From Palaemon carinicauda (taxonomy: Eukaryota; Arthropoda; Malacostraca; Decapoda; Palaemonidae): 64,000 nt of DNA. How positions within the stretch are numbered: the stretch's first letter is position 1; each line of letters starts with the position of its first letter. The notes under the pieces were generated by a model. That model was not told the origin of the DNA. It searched no databases and was given only the letters and a program-made list of their open reading frames with translations. A program made the position numbers and the translations under genes. The DNA lies in assembly GCF_036898095.1 (NCBI RefSeq), contig NC_090744.1, positions 11,468,713-11,532,712 of the forward strand. Direction: 5' to 3'. Of this stretch, positions 52,001 through 62,636 are shown one piece after another.

Positions 52001-55000
52001 GGATGTTTGTGAGTCGGATGTTTGTGAGTCGAATGTCTGTAAGTCAAATGCTTGTGAGTCGAATGCTTGCGAAGTCGAGTGTTTTTAAGTCGGATGTTTG
52101 TAAGTCGGATGTTTGTGAGTCGAATGTCTGTAAGTCAAATGCTTGTAAGTCGAATGCTTGCAAAGTCGAGTGTTTGTAAGTCGGATGTTTGTGAGTCGAA
52201 TGTCTGTAAGTCAAACGCTTGTAAGTCGAATGCTTGCGAAGTCGAGTGTTTGTAAGTCGGATGTTTGTAAGTCGGATGTTTGTGAGTCGAATGTCTGTAA
52301 GTCAAATGCTTGTAAGTCGAATGCTTGCGAAGTCGAGTGTTTGTAAGTCGAGTGTTTGTGAGTCGAATGTCTGTAAGTCAAATGCTTGTAAGTCGAATGC
52401 TTGCGAAGTCAAATGCTTGCAAAGTCGAGTGTTTGTAAGTCGGATGTTTGTAAGTCGGATGTTTGTGAGTTGAATGTCTGTAAGTCAAATGCTTGTAAGT
52501 CGAATGCTTGCGAAGTCGAGTGTTTGTAAGTCGGATGTTTGTAAGTCGGATGTTTGTGAGTCGAATGTCTGTAAGTCAAATGCTTGTAAGTCGAATGCTT
52601 GCGAAGTCGAGTGTTTGTAAGTCGGATGTTTGTAAGTCGGATGTTTGTGAGTCGAATGTCTGTAAGTTAAATGCTTGTAAGTCGAATGCTTGCAAAGTCG
52701 AGTGTTTGTAAGTCGGATGTTTGTAAGTCGGATGTTTGTGAGTCGAATGTCTGTAAGTCAAATGCTTGTAAGTCGAATGCTTGCGAAGTCGAATGCTTGC
52801 AAAGTCGAGTGTTTGTAAGTCGGATGTTTGTGAGTCGAATGTCTGTAAGTCAAATTCTTGTAACTCGAATGCTTGCGAAGTCGAGTGTTTGTAAGTCGGA
52901 TGTTTGTGAGTCGGATGTTTGTGAGTCGAATGTCTGTAAGTCAAATGCTTGTAAGTCGAATGCTTGCGAAGTCGAGTGTTTGTAAGTCGGATGTTTGTAA
53001 GTCGGATGTTTGTGAGTCGAATGTCTGTAAGTCAAATGCTTGTAAGTCGAATGCTTGCAAAGTCGAGTGTTTGTAAGTCGGATGTTTGTGAGTCGAATGT
53101 CTGTAAGTCAAACGCATGTAAGTCGAATGCTTGCGAAGTCGAGTGTTTGTAAGTCGGATGTTTGTAAGTCGGATGTTTGTGAGTCGAATGTCTGTAAGTC
53201 AAATGCTTGTAAGTCGAATGCTTGCGAAGTCGAGTGTTTGTAAGTCGAGTGTTTGTGAGTCGAATGTCTGTAAGTCAAATGCTTGTAAGTCGAATGCTTG
53301 CGAAGTCAAATGCTTGCAAAGTCGAGTGTTTGTAAGTCGGATGTTTGTAAGTCGGATGTTTGTGAGTCGAATGTCTGTAAGTCAAATGCTTGCGAAGTCA
53401 AATGCTTGTAAGTCGAATGCTTGCAAAGTCGAGTGTTTGTAAGTCGGATGTTTGTAAGTCGGATGTTTGTGAGTCGAATGTCTGTAAGTCAAATGCTTGT
53501 AAGTCGAATGCTTGCGAAGTCGAATGCTTGCAAAGTCGAGTGTTTGTAAGCCGGATGTTTGTGAGTCGAATGTCTGTAAGTCAAATGCTTGTAAGTCGAA
53601 TGCTTGCGAAGTCGAGTGTTTGTAAGTCGGATGTTTGTGAGTCGAATGTCTGTAAGTCAAATGCTTGTAAGTCGAATGCTTGCGAAGTCGAATGCTTGCA
53701 AAGTCGAGTGTTTGTAAGTCGGATGTTTGTAAGTCGGATGTTTGTGAGTCGAATGTCTGTAAGTCAAATGCTTGTAAGTCGAATGCTTGCAAAGTCGAGT
53801 GTTTGTAAGTCGGATGTTTGTAAGTCGGATGTTTGTGAGTCGAATGTCTGTAAGTCAAATGCTTGTAAGTCGAATGCCTGCAAAGTCGAGTGTTTGTAAG
53901 TCGGATGTTTGTAAGTCGGATGTTTGTGAGTCGAATGTCTGTAAGTCAAATGCTTGTAAGTCGAATGCTTGCAAAGTCGAGTGTTTGTAAGTCGGATGTT
54001 TGTAAGTCGGATGTTTGTGAGTCGAATGTCTGTAAGTCAAATGCTTGTAAGTCGAATGCTTGCGAAGTCGAATGCTTGCAAAGTCGAGTGTTTGTAAGTC
54101 GGATGTTTGTAAGTCGGATGTTTGTGAGTCGAATGTCTGTAAGTCAAATACTTGTAAGTCGAATGCTCTCGAAGTCGAATGCTTGCAAAGTCGAGTGTTT
54201 GTAAGTCGGATGTTTGTAAGTCAGGTGTTTGTAAGTCGGATGTCTGTAAGTCAAATGCTTGTAAGTCGAATGCTTGCAAAGTCGAGTGTTTGTAAGTCGG
54301 ATGTTTGTAAGTCGGATATTTGTGAGTCGAATGTCTGTAAGTCAAATGCTTGTAAGTCGAATGCTTGCGAAGTCGAATGCTTGCAAAGTCGAGTGTTTGT
54401 AAGTCGGATGTTTGTGAGTCGAATGTCTGTAAGTCAAATGCTTGTAAGTCGAATGCTTGCAAAGTCGAGTGTTTGTAAGTCGGATGTTTGTGAGTCGAAT
54501 GTCTGTAAGTCAAATGCTTGTAAGTCGAATGCTTGTAAGTCGAATGCTTGCAAAGTCGATTGTTTGTAAGTCGGATGTTTGTAAGTCGGATGTTTGTGAG
54601 TCGAATGTCTGTAAGTCAAATGCTTGTAAGTCGAATGCTTGCGAAGTCGAATGCTTGCAAAGTCGAGTGTTTGTAAGTCGGATGTTTGTGAGTCGAATGT
54701 CTGTAAGTCAAATTCTTGTAACTCGAATGCTTGCGAAGTCGAGTGTTTGTAAGTCGGATGTTTGTGAGTCGGATGTTTGTGAGTCGAATGTCTGTAAGTC
54801 AAATGCTTGTAAGTCGAATGCTTGCGAAGTCGAGTGTTTGTAAGTCGGATGTTTGTAAGTCGGATGTTGTCGAATGTCTGTAAGTCAAATGCTTGTAAGT
54901 CGAATGCTTGCAAAGTCGAGTGTTTGTAAGTCGGATGTTTGTAAGTCGGATGTTTGTGAGTCGAATGTCTGTAAGTTAAATGCTTGTAAGTCGAATGCTT

Positions 55001-58000
55001 GCAAAGTCCAGTGTTTGTAAGTCGGATGTTTGTAAGTCGGATGTTTGTGAGTCGAATGTCTGTAAGTCAAATGCTTGTAAGTCGAATGCTTGCGAAGTCG
55101 AATGCTTGCAAAGTCGAGTGTTTGTAAGTCGGATGTTTGTGAGTCGAATGTCTGTAAGTCAAATTCTTGTAACTCGAATGCTTGCGAAGTCGAGTGTTTG
55201 TAAGTCGGATGTTTGTGAGTCGGATGTTTGTGAGTCGAATGTCTGTAAGTCAAATGCTTGTAAGTCGAATGCTTGCGAAGTCGAGTGTTTGTAAGTCGGA
55301 TGTTTGTAAGTCGGATGTTTGTGAGTCGAATGTCTGTAAGTCAAATGCTTGTAAGTCGAATGCTTGCAAAGTCGAGTGTTTGTAAGTCGGATGTTTGTGA
55401 GTCGAATGTCTGTAAGTCAAACGCTTGTAAGTCGAATGCTTGCGAAGTCGAGTGTTTGTAAGTCGGATGTTTGTAAGTCGGATGTTTGTGAGTCGAATGT
55501 CTGTAAGTCAAATGCTTGTAAGTCGAATGCTTGCGAAGTCGAGTGTTTGTAAGTCGAGTGTTTGTGAGTCGAATGTCTGTAAGTCAAATGCTTGTAAGTC
55601 GAATGCTTGCGAAGTCAAATGCTTGCAAAGTCGAGTGTTTGTAAGTCGGATGTTTGTAAGTCGGATGTTTGTGAGTCGAATGTCTGTAAGTCAAATGCTT
55701 GTAAGTCGAATGCTTGCGAAGTCGAGTGTTTGTAAGTCGGATGTTTGTAAGTCGGATGTTTGTGAGTCGAATGTCTGTAAGTCAAATGCTTGTAAGTCGA
55801 ATGCTTGCGAAGTCGAGTGTTTGTAAGTCGGATGTTTGTAAGTCGGATGTTTGTGAGTCGAATGTCTGTAAGTTAAATGCTTGTAAGTCGAATGCTTGCA
55901 AAGTCGAGTGTTTGTAAGTCGGATGTTTGTAAGTCGGATGTTTGTGAGTCGAATGTCTGTAAGTCAAATGCTTGTAAGTCGAATGCTTGCGAAGTCGAAT
56001 GCTTGCAAAGTCGAGTGTTTGTAAGTCGGATGTTTGTGAGTCGAATGTCTGTAAGTCAAATTCTTGTAACTCGAATGCTTGCGAAGTCGAGTGTTTGTAA
56101 GTCGGATGTTTGTGAGTCGGATGTTTGTGAGTCGAATGTCTGTAAGTCAAATGCTTGTAAGTCGAATGCTTGCGAAGTCGAGTGTTTGTAAGTCGGATGT
56201 TTGTAAGTCGGATGTTTGTGAGTCGAATGTCTGTAAGTCAAATGCTTGTAAGTCGAATGCTTGCAAAGTCGAGTGTTTGTAAGTCGGATGTTTGTGAGTC
56301 GAATGTCTGTAAGTCAAACGCTTGTAAGTCGAATGCTTGCGAAGTCGAGTGTTTGTAAGTCGGATGTTTGTAAGTCGGATGTTTGTGAGTCGAATGTCTG
56401 TAAGTCAAATGCTTGTAAGTCGAATGCTTGCGAAGTCGAGTGTTTGTAAGTCGAGTGTTTGTGAGTCGAATGTCTGTAAGTCAAATGCTTGTAAGTCGAA
56501 TGCTTGCGAAGTCAAATGCTTGCAAAGTCGAGTGTTTGTAAGTCGGATGTTTGTAAGTCGGATGTTTGTGAGTCGAATGTCTGTAAGTCAAATGCTTGCG
56601 AAGTCAAATGCTTGTAAGTCGAATGCTTGCAAAGTCGAGTGTTTGTAAGTCGGATGTTTGTAAGTCGGATGTTTGTGAGTCGAATGTCTGTAAGTCAAAT
56701 GCTTGTAAGTCGAATGCTTGCGAAGTCGAATGCTTGCAAAGTCGAGTGTTTGTAAGCCGGATGTTTGTGAGTCGAATGTCTGTAAGTCAAATGCTTGTAA
56801 GTCGAATGCTTGCGAAGTCGAGTGTTTGTAAGTCGGATGTTTGTGAGTCGAATGTCTGTAAGTCAAATGCTTGTAAGTCGAATGCTTGCGAAGTCGAATG
56901 CTTGCAAAGTCGAGTGTTTGTAAGTCGGATGTTTGTAAGTCGGATGTTTGTGAGTCGAATGTCTGTAAGTCAAATGCTTGTAAGTCGAATGCTTGCAAAG
57001 TCGAGTGTTTGTAAGTCGGATGTTTGTAAGTCGGATGTTTGTGAGTCGAATGTCTGTAAGTCAAATGCTTGTAAGTCGAATGCCTGCAAAGTCGAGTGTT
57101 TGTAAGTCGGATGTTTGTAAGTCGGATGTTTGTGAGTCGAATGTCTGTAAGTCAAATGCTTGTAAGTCGAATGCTTGCAAAGTCGAGTGTTTGTAAGTCG
57201 GATGTTTGTAAGTCGGATGTTTGTGAGTCGAATGTCTGTAAGTCAAATGCTTGTAAGTCGAATGCTTGCGAAGTCGAATGCTTGCAAAGTCGAGTGTTTG
57301 TAAGTCGGATGTTTGTAAGTCGGATGTTTGTGAGTCGAATGTCTGTAAGTCAAATACTTGTAAGTCGAATGCTCTCGAAGTCGAATGCTTGCAAAGTCGA
57401 GTGTTTGTAAGTCGGATGTTTGTAAGTCAGGTGTTTGTAAGTCGGATGTCTGTAAGTCAAATGCTTGTAAGTCGAATGCTTGCAAAGTCGAGTGTTTGTA
57501 AGTCGGATGTTTGTAAGTCGGATATTTGTGAGTCGAATGTCTGTAAGTCAAATGCTTGTAAGTCGAATGCTTGCGAAGTCGAATGCTTGCAAAGTCGAGT
57601 GTTTGTAAGTCGGATGTTTTTGAGTCGAATGTCTGTAAGTCAAATGCTTGTAAGTCGAATGCTTGCAAAGTCGAGTGTTTGTAAGTCGGATGTTTGTGAG
57701 TCGAATGTCTGTAAGTCAAATGCTTGTAAGTCGAATGCTTGCGAAGTCGAATGCTTGCAAAGTCGATTGTTTGTAAGTCGGATGTTTGTAAGTCGGATGT
57801 TTGTGAGTCGAATGTCTGTAAGTCAAATGCTTGTAAGTCGAATGCTTGCAAAGTCGAGTGTTTGTAAGTCAGATGTTTGTAAGTCGGATGTTTGTGAGTC
57901 GAATGTCTGTAAGTCAAATGTTTGTAAGTCGAATGCTTGCGAAGTCGAATGCTTGCAAAGTCGAGTGTTTGTAAGTCGGATGTTTGTGAGTCGAATGTCT

Positions 58001-60157
58001 GTAAGTCAAATGCTTGTAAGTCGAATGCTTGCAAAGTCGAGTGTTTGTAAGTCGGATGTTTGTGAGTCGAATGTCTGTAAGTCAAATGCTTGTAAGTCGA
58101 ATGCTTGCAAAGTCGAGTGTTTGTAAGTCGGATGTTTGTGAGTCGAATGTCTGTAAGTCAAATGCTTGTAAGTCGAATGCTTGCGAAGTCGAATGCTTGC
58201 AAAGTCAAGTGTTTGTAAGTCGGATGTTTGTAAGTCGGATGTTTGTGAGTCGAATGTCTGTAAGTCAAATGCTTGTAAGTCGAATGCTTGCAAAGTCGAG
58301 TGTTTGTAAGTCGGATGTTTGTAAGTCGGATGTTTGTGAGTCGAATGTCTGTAAGTCAAATGCTTGTAAGTCGAATGCTTGCGAAGTCGAATGCTTGCAA
58401 AGTCGAGTGTTTGTAAGTCGGATGTTTGTTAGTCGAATGTCTGTAAGTCAAATGCTTGTAAGTCGAATGCTTGCGAAGTCGAGTGTTTTTAAGTCGGATG
58501 TTTGTGAGTCGAATGTCTGTAAGTCAAATGCTTGTAAGTCGAATGCTTGCGAAGTCGAGTGTTTGTAAGTCGAGTGTTTGTAAGTCGGATGTTTGTGAGT
58601 CGAATGTCTGTAAGTCAAATGCTTGTAAGTCGAATGCTTGCGAAGTCGAAGTGTTTGTAAGTCGGATGTTTGTAAGTCGGATGTTTGTGAGTCGAATGTC
58701 TGTAAGTCAAATGCTTGTAAGTCGAATGCTTGCGAAGTCGAGTGTTTGTAAGTCGGATGTTTGTGAGTCGAATGTCTGTAAGTCAAATGCTTGTAAGTCG
58801 AATGCTTGCGAAGTCGAATGCTTGCAAAGTCGAGTGTTTGTAAGTCGGTGGTTGTAAGTCGGATGTTTGTGAGTCGAATGTCTGTAAGTCAAATGCTTGT
58901 AAGTCGAATGCTTGCAAAGTCGAGTGTTTGTAAGTCGGATGTTTTGTAAGTCAGATGTTTGTGAGTCGAATGTCTGTAAGTCAAATGCTTGTAAGTCGAA
59001 TGCTTGCGAAGTCGAATGCTTGCAAAGTCGAGTGTTTGTAAGTCGGATGTTTGTGAGTCAAATGTCTGTAAGTCAAATGCTTGTAAGTCGAATGCTTGCG
59101 AAGTCGAGTGTTTGTAAGTCGGATGTTTGTGAGTCGAATGTCTGTAAGTCAAATGCTTGTAAGTCGAATGCTTGCAAAGTCGAGTGTTTGTAAGTCGGAT
59201 GTTTGTGAGTCGAATGTCTGTAAGTCAAATGCTTGTAAGTCGAATGCTTGCGAAGTCGAGTGTTTGTAAGTCGGATGTTTGTGAGTCGAATGTCTGTAAG
59301 TCAAATGCTTGTAAGTCGAATGCTTGCAAAGTCGAGTATTTGTAAGTCGGATGTTTGTAAGTCGGATATTTGTGAGTCGAATGTCTGTAAGTCAAATGCT
59401 TGTAAGTCGAATGCTTGCGAAGTCGAATGCTTGCAAAGTCGAGTGTTTGTAAGTTGGATGTTTGTGAGTCGAATGTCTGTAAGTAAAATGCTTGTAAGTC
59501 GAATGCTTGCGAAGTCGAGTGTTTGTAAGTCGGATGTTTTTGAGTCGAATGTCTGTAAGTCAAATGCTTGTAAGTCGAATGCTTGCAAAGTCGAGTGTTT
59601 GTAAGTCGGATGTTTGTGAGTCGAATGTCTGTAAGTCAAATGCTTGTAAGTCGAATGCTTGCGAAGTCGAATGCTTGCAAAGTCGAGTGTTTGTAAGTCG
59701 GATGTTTGTAAGTCGGATGTTTGTGAGTCGAATGTCTGTAAGTCAAATGCTTGTAAGTCGAATGCTTGCGAAGTCGAATGCTTGCGAAGTCGAGTGTTTG
59801 TAAGTCGGATGTTTGTAAGTCGGATGTTTGTGAGTCGAATGTCTGTAAGTCAAATACTTGTAAGTCGAATGCTTGCGAAGTCGAATGCTTGCAAAGTCGA
59901 GTGTTTGTAAGTCGGATGTTTGTAAGTCGGATGTTTGTGAGTCGAATGTCTGTAAGTCAAATGCTTGTAAGTCGAATGCTTGCAAAGTCGAGTGTTTGTA
60001 AGTCGGATGTTTGTAAGTCGGGTGTTTGTGAGTCGAATGTCTGTAAGTCAAATGCTTGTAAGTCGAATGCTTGCGAAGTCGAATGCTTGCAAAGTCGAGT
60101 GTTTGTAAGTTAAGTGTTTGTGAGTCGAATGTTCGTAAGTCGAATGTTCGCAAAGTT
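34001..60157. repeat. 26-kb satellite array, 15-bp monomer with 76/91-bp higher-order units
   Basis: The basic monomer is AAGTCGGATGTTTGT (15 bp). Ordered variants are GAGTCGAATGTCTGT, AAGTCAAATGCTTGT and AAGTCGAATGCTTGC. A 16-bp variant, GAAGTCGAGTGTTTGT (or AAAGTC...), starts each higher-order unit, giving 91-bp (five 15-mers plus one 16-mer) and 76-bp units. Variant-marked blocks recur at offsets of 3,017, 3,100, 3,206 and 9,167 bp. All long frames (Cys-Lys-Ser-Asp-Val or Thr-Tyr-Lys-His-Pro repeats) come from the period being a multiple of three and are not genes. The left end is hidden by the gap. The right end decays over the last 60 bp. Confidence 0.97.
50990..51400. repeat. Locally homogenised monomer runs inside the satellite
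   Basis: Two runs (about 50,995-51,180 and 51,235-51,390) consist only of the AAGTCGGATGTTTGT / GAGTCGGATGTTTGT monomers, more than ten in a row. They lack the usual alternation with the other variants. Confidence 0.9.
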
Positions 60158-60179
60158 GAAATCTCTATGTATTTTTCAG

Positions 60180-60316
60180 GCCCCAAAGGATACCTCCGTT
60201 TCCGACAGGAACCGGACGTTAATCAGGATACGGATAAGGTAACCGTATCCTTTGTGAAGGAATTTGATGGAGAAGAACCAATTTCGAACGACATATCCTA
60301 TCGAGTAGTTATTTGG
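60180..60316 (+). CDS. Fibronectin type III gene, exon i (first half of a FN3 module)
   Basis: The acceptor ATTTTTCAG ends at 60,179 and the donor GTAAGT starts at 60,317. The exon is 137 nt, enters in phase 1 and leaves in phase 0. It encodes about 45 residues with a strand-like V-T-V-S-F-V segment and the I-S-Y-R-V-V-I-W segment typical of the C strand of FN3 folds. The usual B-strand Trp is not present. It is 20 bp from the satellite array, which must lie in the preceding intron if this gene is transcribed as read. The protein is presumably extracellular or a receptor, but its identity is unknown. Confidence 0.75.
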
Positions 60317-60399
60317 GTAAGTTATAACCTTCCATATAGACCTTTTTTTTATTCATATATCTAAAGAGTTCAAATGTGGAACTTTGAACTTTTTGTTGA

Positions 60400-60608
60400 A
60401 CAAAGTAGCATAAGTCTCCTTTTATAGTTTATATATGAAAGATTTGTTTTGATTTTGTTACTTTTCTTAGAATATCTTATTTTATTTGTTCAATACTTCC
60501 CTTGTAGTTTATTTATTTCCTTGTTTCCTTTCCTCACTGGGCTATAGTCGCTGTTGGAGCCTTGGATTTATAGCATTCTGCTTTTCCAAGTAGGGTTGTA
60601 GTTTAGCT

Positions 60609-60679
<71 letters not shown>

Positions 60680-60707
60680 AATAATAATAGTAATAACAAG
60701 GATAATG

Positions 60708-60766
<59 letters not shown>
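60400..60766 (+). mobile_element. LINE 3' end with (TAA)n tail, intronic
   Basis: The LINE 3' UTR signatures ('tttatagtttatatatga', 'cctttcctcactgggctat', 'ttccaagtagggttgtag') run directly into a TAA tract at 60,609-60,766. It lies between exons i and ii of the FN3 gene in sense orientation. Confidence 0.8.
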
Positions 60767-60930
60767 TCCTTCAATCAGGGCATCCTTTTCCACCTAACCG
60801 CTTCTCTCCTTATCCTCCTTCACCTTATCCTAATTCTAATTCTCTGCCTCCCACTTGATCTTCTCCCCTTTACAGTTATCATGAAATATGTATGTATGTA
60901 TGTATATATGTAATTATTCCTTTGTAACAG

Positions 60931-61153
60931 GAGAAGGACCAAAGCATGAACTATATGACCACCTCTAAAGAAGTATGGGATTTCATAGCTGTGACTAAAA
61001 TGTCGGTACCAATACAAGGCCTAGCACCAGGCACCAACTACTATGCTGCTGTCTTGGTAAAGATCCCATTAAATGGCAAAGTCTGCGAAATTGACGGCAC
61101 CTTAAGGGGAGAGCGGATTCAGAAGAAACTGTTCACTACCAAATGCCCTAAAG
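60931..61153 (+). CDS. Fibronectin type III gene, exon ii (second half of the FN3 module)
   Basis: The acceptor TTTGTAACAG ends at 60,930 and the donor GTAAAA starts at 61,154. The exon is 223 nt, phase 0 to phase 1. The translation holds the FN3 signature I-Q-G-L-A-P-G-T-N-Y-Y-A-A-V, corresponding to the E-F loop and F strand, and ends with F-T-T-K-C-P, corresponding to the G strand. Together with exon i it encodes 120 residues, about one FN3 domain. An open frame continues a few codons into the intron and is ignored. Confidence 0.85.
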
Positions 61154-61230
61154 GTAAAAGCAATTTACCTCGATATTTCTAGTATTGTAAGTGGTTTTGT
61201 CATTTAAGATATTGAAAAGGTTCAAACTTT

Positions 61231-61503
61231 AAATCCAGTAAAGTATGGCTTATCGATCTTACTGGCTCCATGAGAAACTTGGAACTAAATTTGAAGAAGA
61301 TAGTTGTGGTTAGTTAAACATTAAATCCAGTAAAGTATGGCTTTTCAATCTTACTTGCTCCATGAGAAGAAACTTGAAATTAAATTTGAATAAGATAGTT
61401 GTGGTTAGTTAAACATTAAATCCAGTAAAGTATGGCTTTTCAATCTTACTTGCTCCATGAGAAACTCGAAACTAGATTTGAAGAAGATAATTGTGGTTAG
61501 GTT
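61231..61503. repeat. Three tandem copies of a 92-95-bp unit
   Basis: Units starting AAATCCAGTAAAGTATGGCT occur at 61,231, 61,323 and 61,418, with the matching end 'agttgtggttag'. The second and third copies are more alike than the first. Intronic, between exons ii and iii. Confidence 0.92.
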
Positions 61504-61782
61504 GTTTCTACCATGGTTTGGCTTTCTCTTAAGGGACAGAGAACTCAAAGAAGTTATTCGAGGTCTATATTCATTTATTTTAGACAAAGAATATGCATGT
61601 AAAAGGTACCTCCCCTTAGAGCTATATTGAATCAGGATATGATGTCGAAAAAACGTCATTTATGGTAAGAAATCACCCATGACACTTTAGCTGATACTTC
61701 TGAGCGTGATGTAAAAACAGATTAATTATCTCTAATATTTCATGAGATGAAGAATTACCGAGGAATAGTCCTTCCTTGGCAA

Positions 61783-62085
61783 CTTCAAAAGTTCAAAGTT
61801 GGAGCAAATGTTTTTATGTTGACCAGGCTGACATGAGTCTTTTGTTTTTATTGTTTATATATGACATATCTGTTTTTGACGTTGTTAATAGTTTGTATAG
61901 GACATATCTGTTTTGACGCTGTTACATGTTTTAGAATTATATATTGTTGATTTATTCTCATCATTTATTTATTTCTTTATTTCCTTTCCTGACTAGACTA
62001 TTTTTCCCTGTTGGAGCCCTTGGGCTTATAGCATCTTGCTTTTCCAACTAGGGTTGCAATAATAATAATAACAATGACTAAATGT
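61783..62085 (+). mobile_element. LINE 3' end fragment, intronic
   Basis: Starts with 'aacttcaaaagttcaaagtt', the end of the LINE protein region seen at 23,740, and runs through the 3' UTR to 'ttccaactagggttgcaataata'. It has a short decayed TAA tail. Confidence 0.82.
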
Positions 62086-62299
62086 ATAATGACTTTTTAA
62101 CGGTGTGTCACAAGTTTATGGAAAATTGTTAAACGTTAGGAATTTATGAACAATTTTAATTCTCGTATTCCATCATGTCTTGGCAGAACTGAAATTCTGC
62201 CATATGTCAGTTGTAAATTATTTCTTTACCTTGTTGGAAAATTTATAGCTTTTAATCTTTGACTAAGTCATTACTTCAATAATTATCCTTTGTTTTCAG

Positions 62300-62361
62300 G
62301 GAAGATATCCAATATCATTCTGGACTGGAAATCACAAGAAGCTTTTAACATCTCCTGGAAA
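62300..62361 (+). CDS. Fibronectin type III gene, exon iii (start of the next FN3 module)
   Basis: The acceptor TTGTTTTCAG (its terminal AG at 62,298-62,299) and the donor GTAAGT at 62,362 bound 62 nt, phase 1 in and phase 0 out. This continues the frame of exon ii. It encodes about 20 residues ending I-L-D-W-K ... F-N-I-S-W-K, like the A/B strands of a second FN3 domain with its Trp. The gene continues beyond the window. Confidence 0.7.
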
Positions 62362-62399
62362 GTAAGTGTAAAAGGATTTGGTTAAATAACATTTATCGT

Positions 62400-62603
62400 T
62401 AGAGTTCTCTTGCTTGAGGGTATACTCGGGCACACTATTCTAACTAATTTTCTCTTCCTCTTATTTGTTAAAGTTTTTATAGTTTATATAGGAGATAGTT
62501 ATTTTAATGTTGTTACTGTTCTTAGAATATTTTATTTTTGCTTGTCTTCTTTCCTCACTGGGCTATTTTCCCTATTGGAGCACCTCGGCTTATAGCGTCT
62601 TGC

Positions 62604-62605
<2 letters not shown>
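62400..62605 (+). mobile_element. LINE 3' fragment, left arm of an inverted pair
   Basis: The LINE 3' UTR in plus orientation ('ttatagtttatataggaga', 'cctcactgggctattttccc') is mirrored by the minus-strand copy from 62,637. The two arms encode the same 61-residue meaningless frame on opposite strands, which shows the inverted homology. Confidence 0.82.

Positions 62606-62636
<31 letters not shown>
62606..62636. repeat. (ATT)n spacer between inverted LINE copies
   Basis: About ten ATT units at the centre of the inverted pair, serving as the tail of the minus-strand copy. Confidence 0.95.

Noticed and set aside
34001..60157. Hundreds of open frames encoding Cys-Lys-Ser-Asp-Val or Thr-Tyr-Lys-His-Pro repeats
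   Set aside because: They arise in several frames on both strands because the monomer is 15 bp. They end at each 16-bp monomer unless a second shift compensates, and none has a start, splice or composition signal of its own.
34001..60157. CRISPR array
   Set aside because: The repeats are direct, back to back and without unique spacers, and the DNA is eukaryotic.
60071..60364. A 97-residue protein starting in the satellite and covering exon i
   Set aside because: The start lies in satellite sequence and the frame crosses a good acceptor and a good donor, so it is an exon with intronic read-through.
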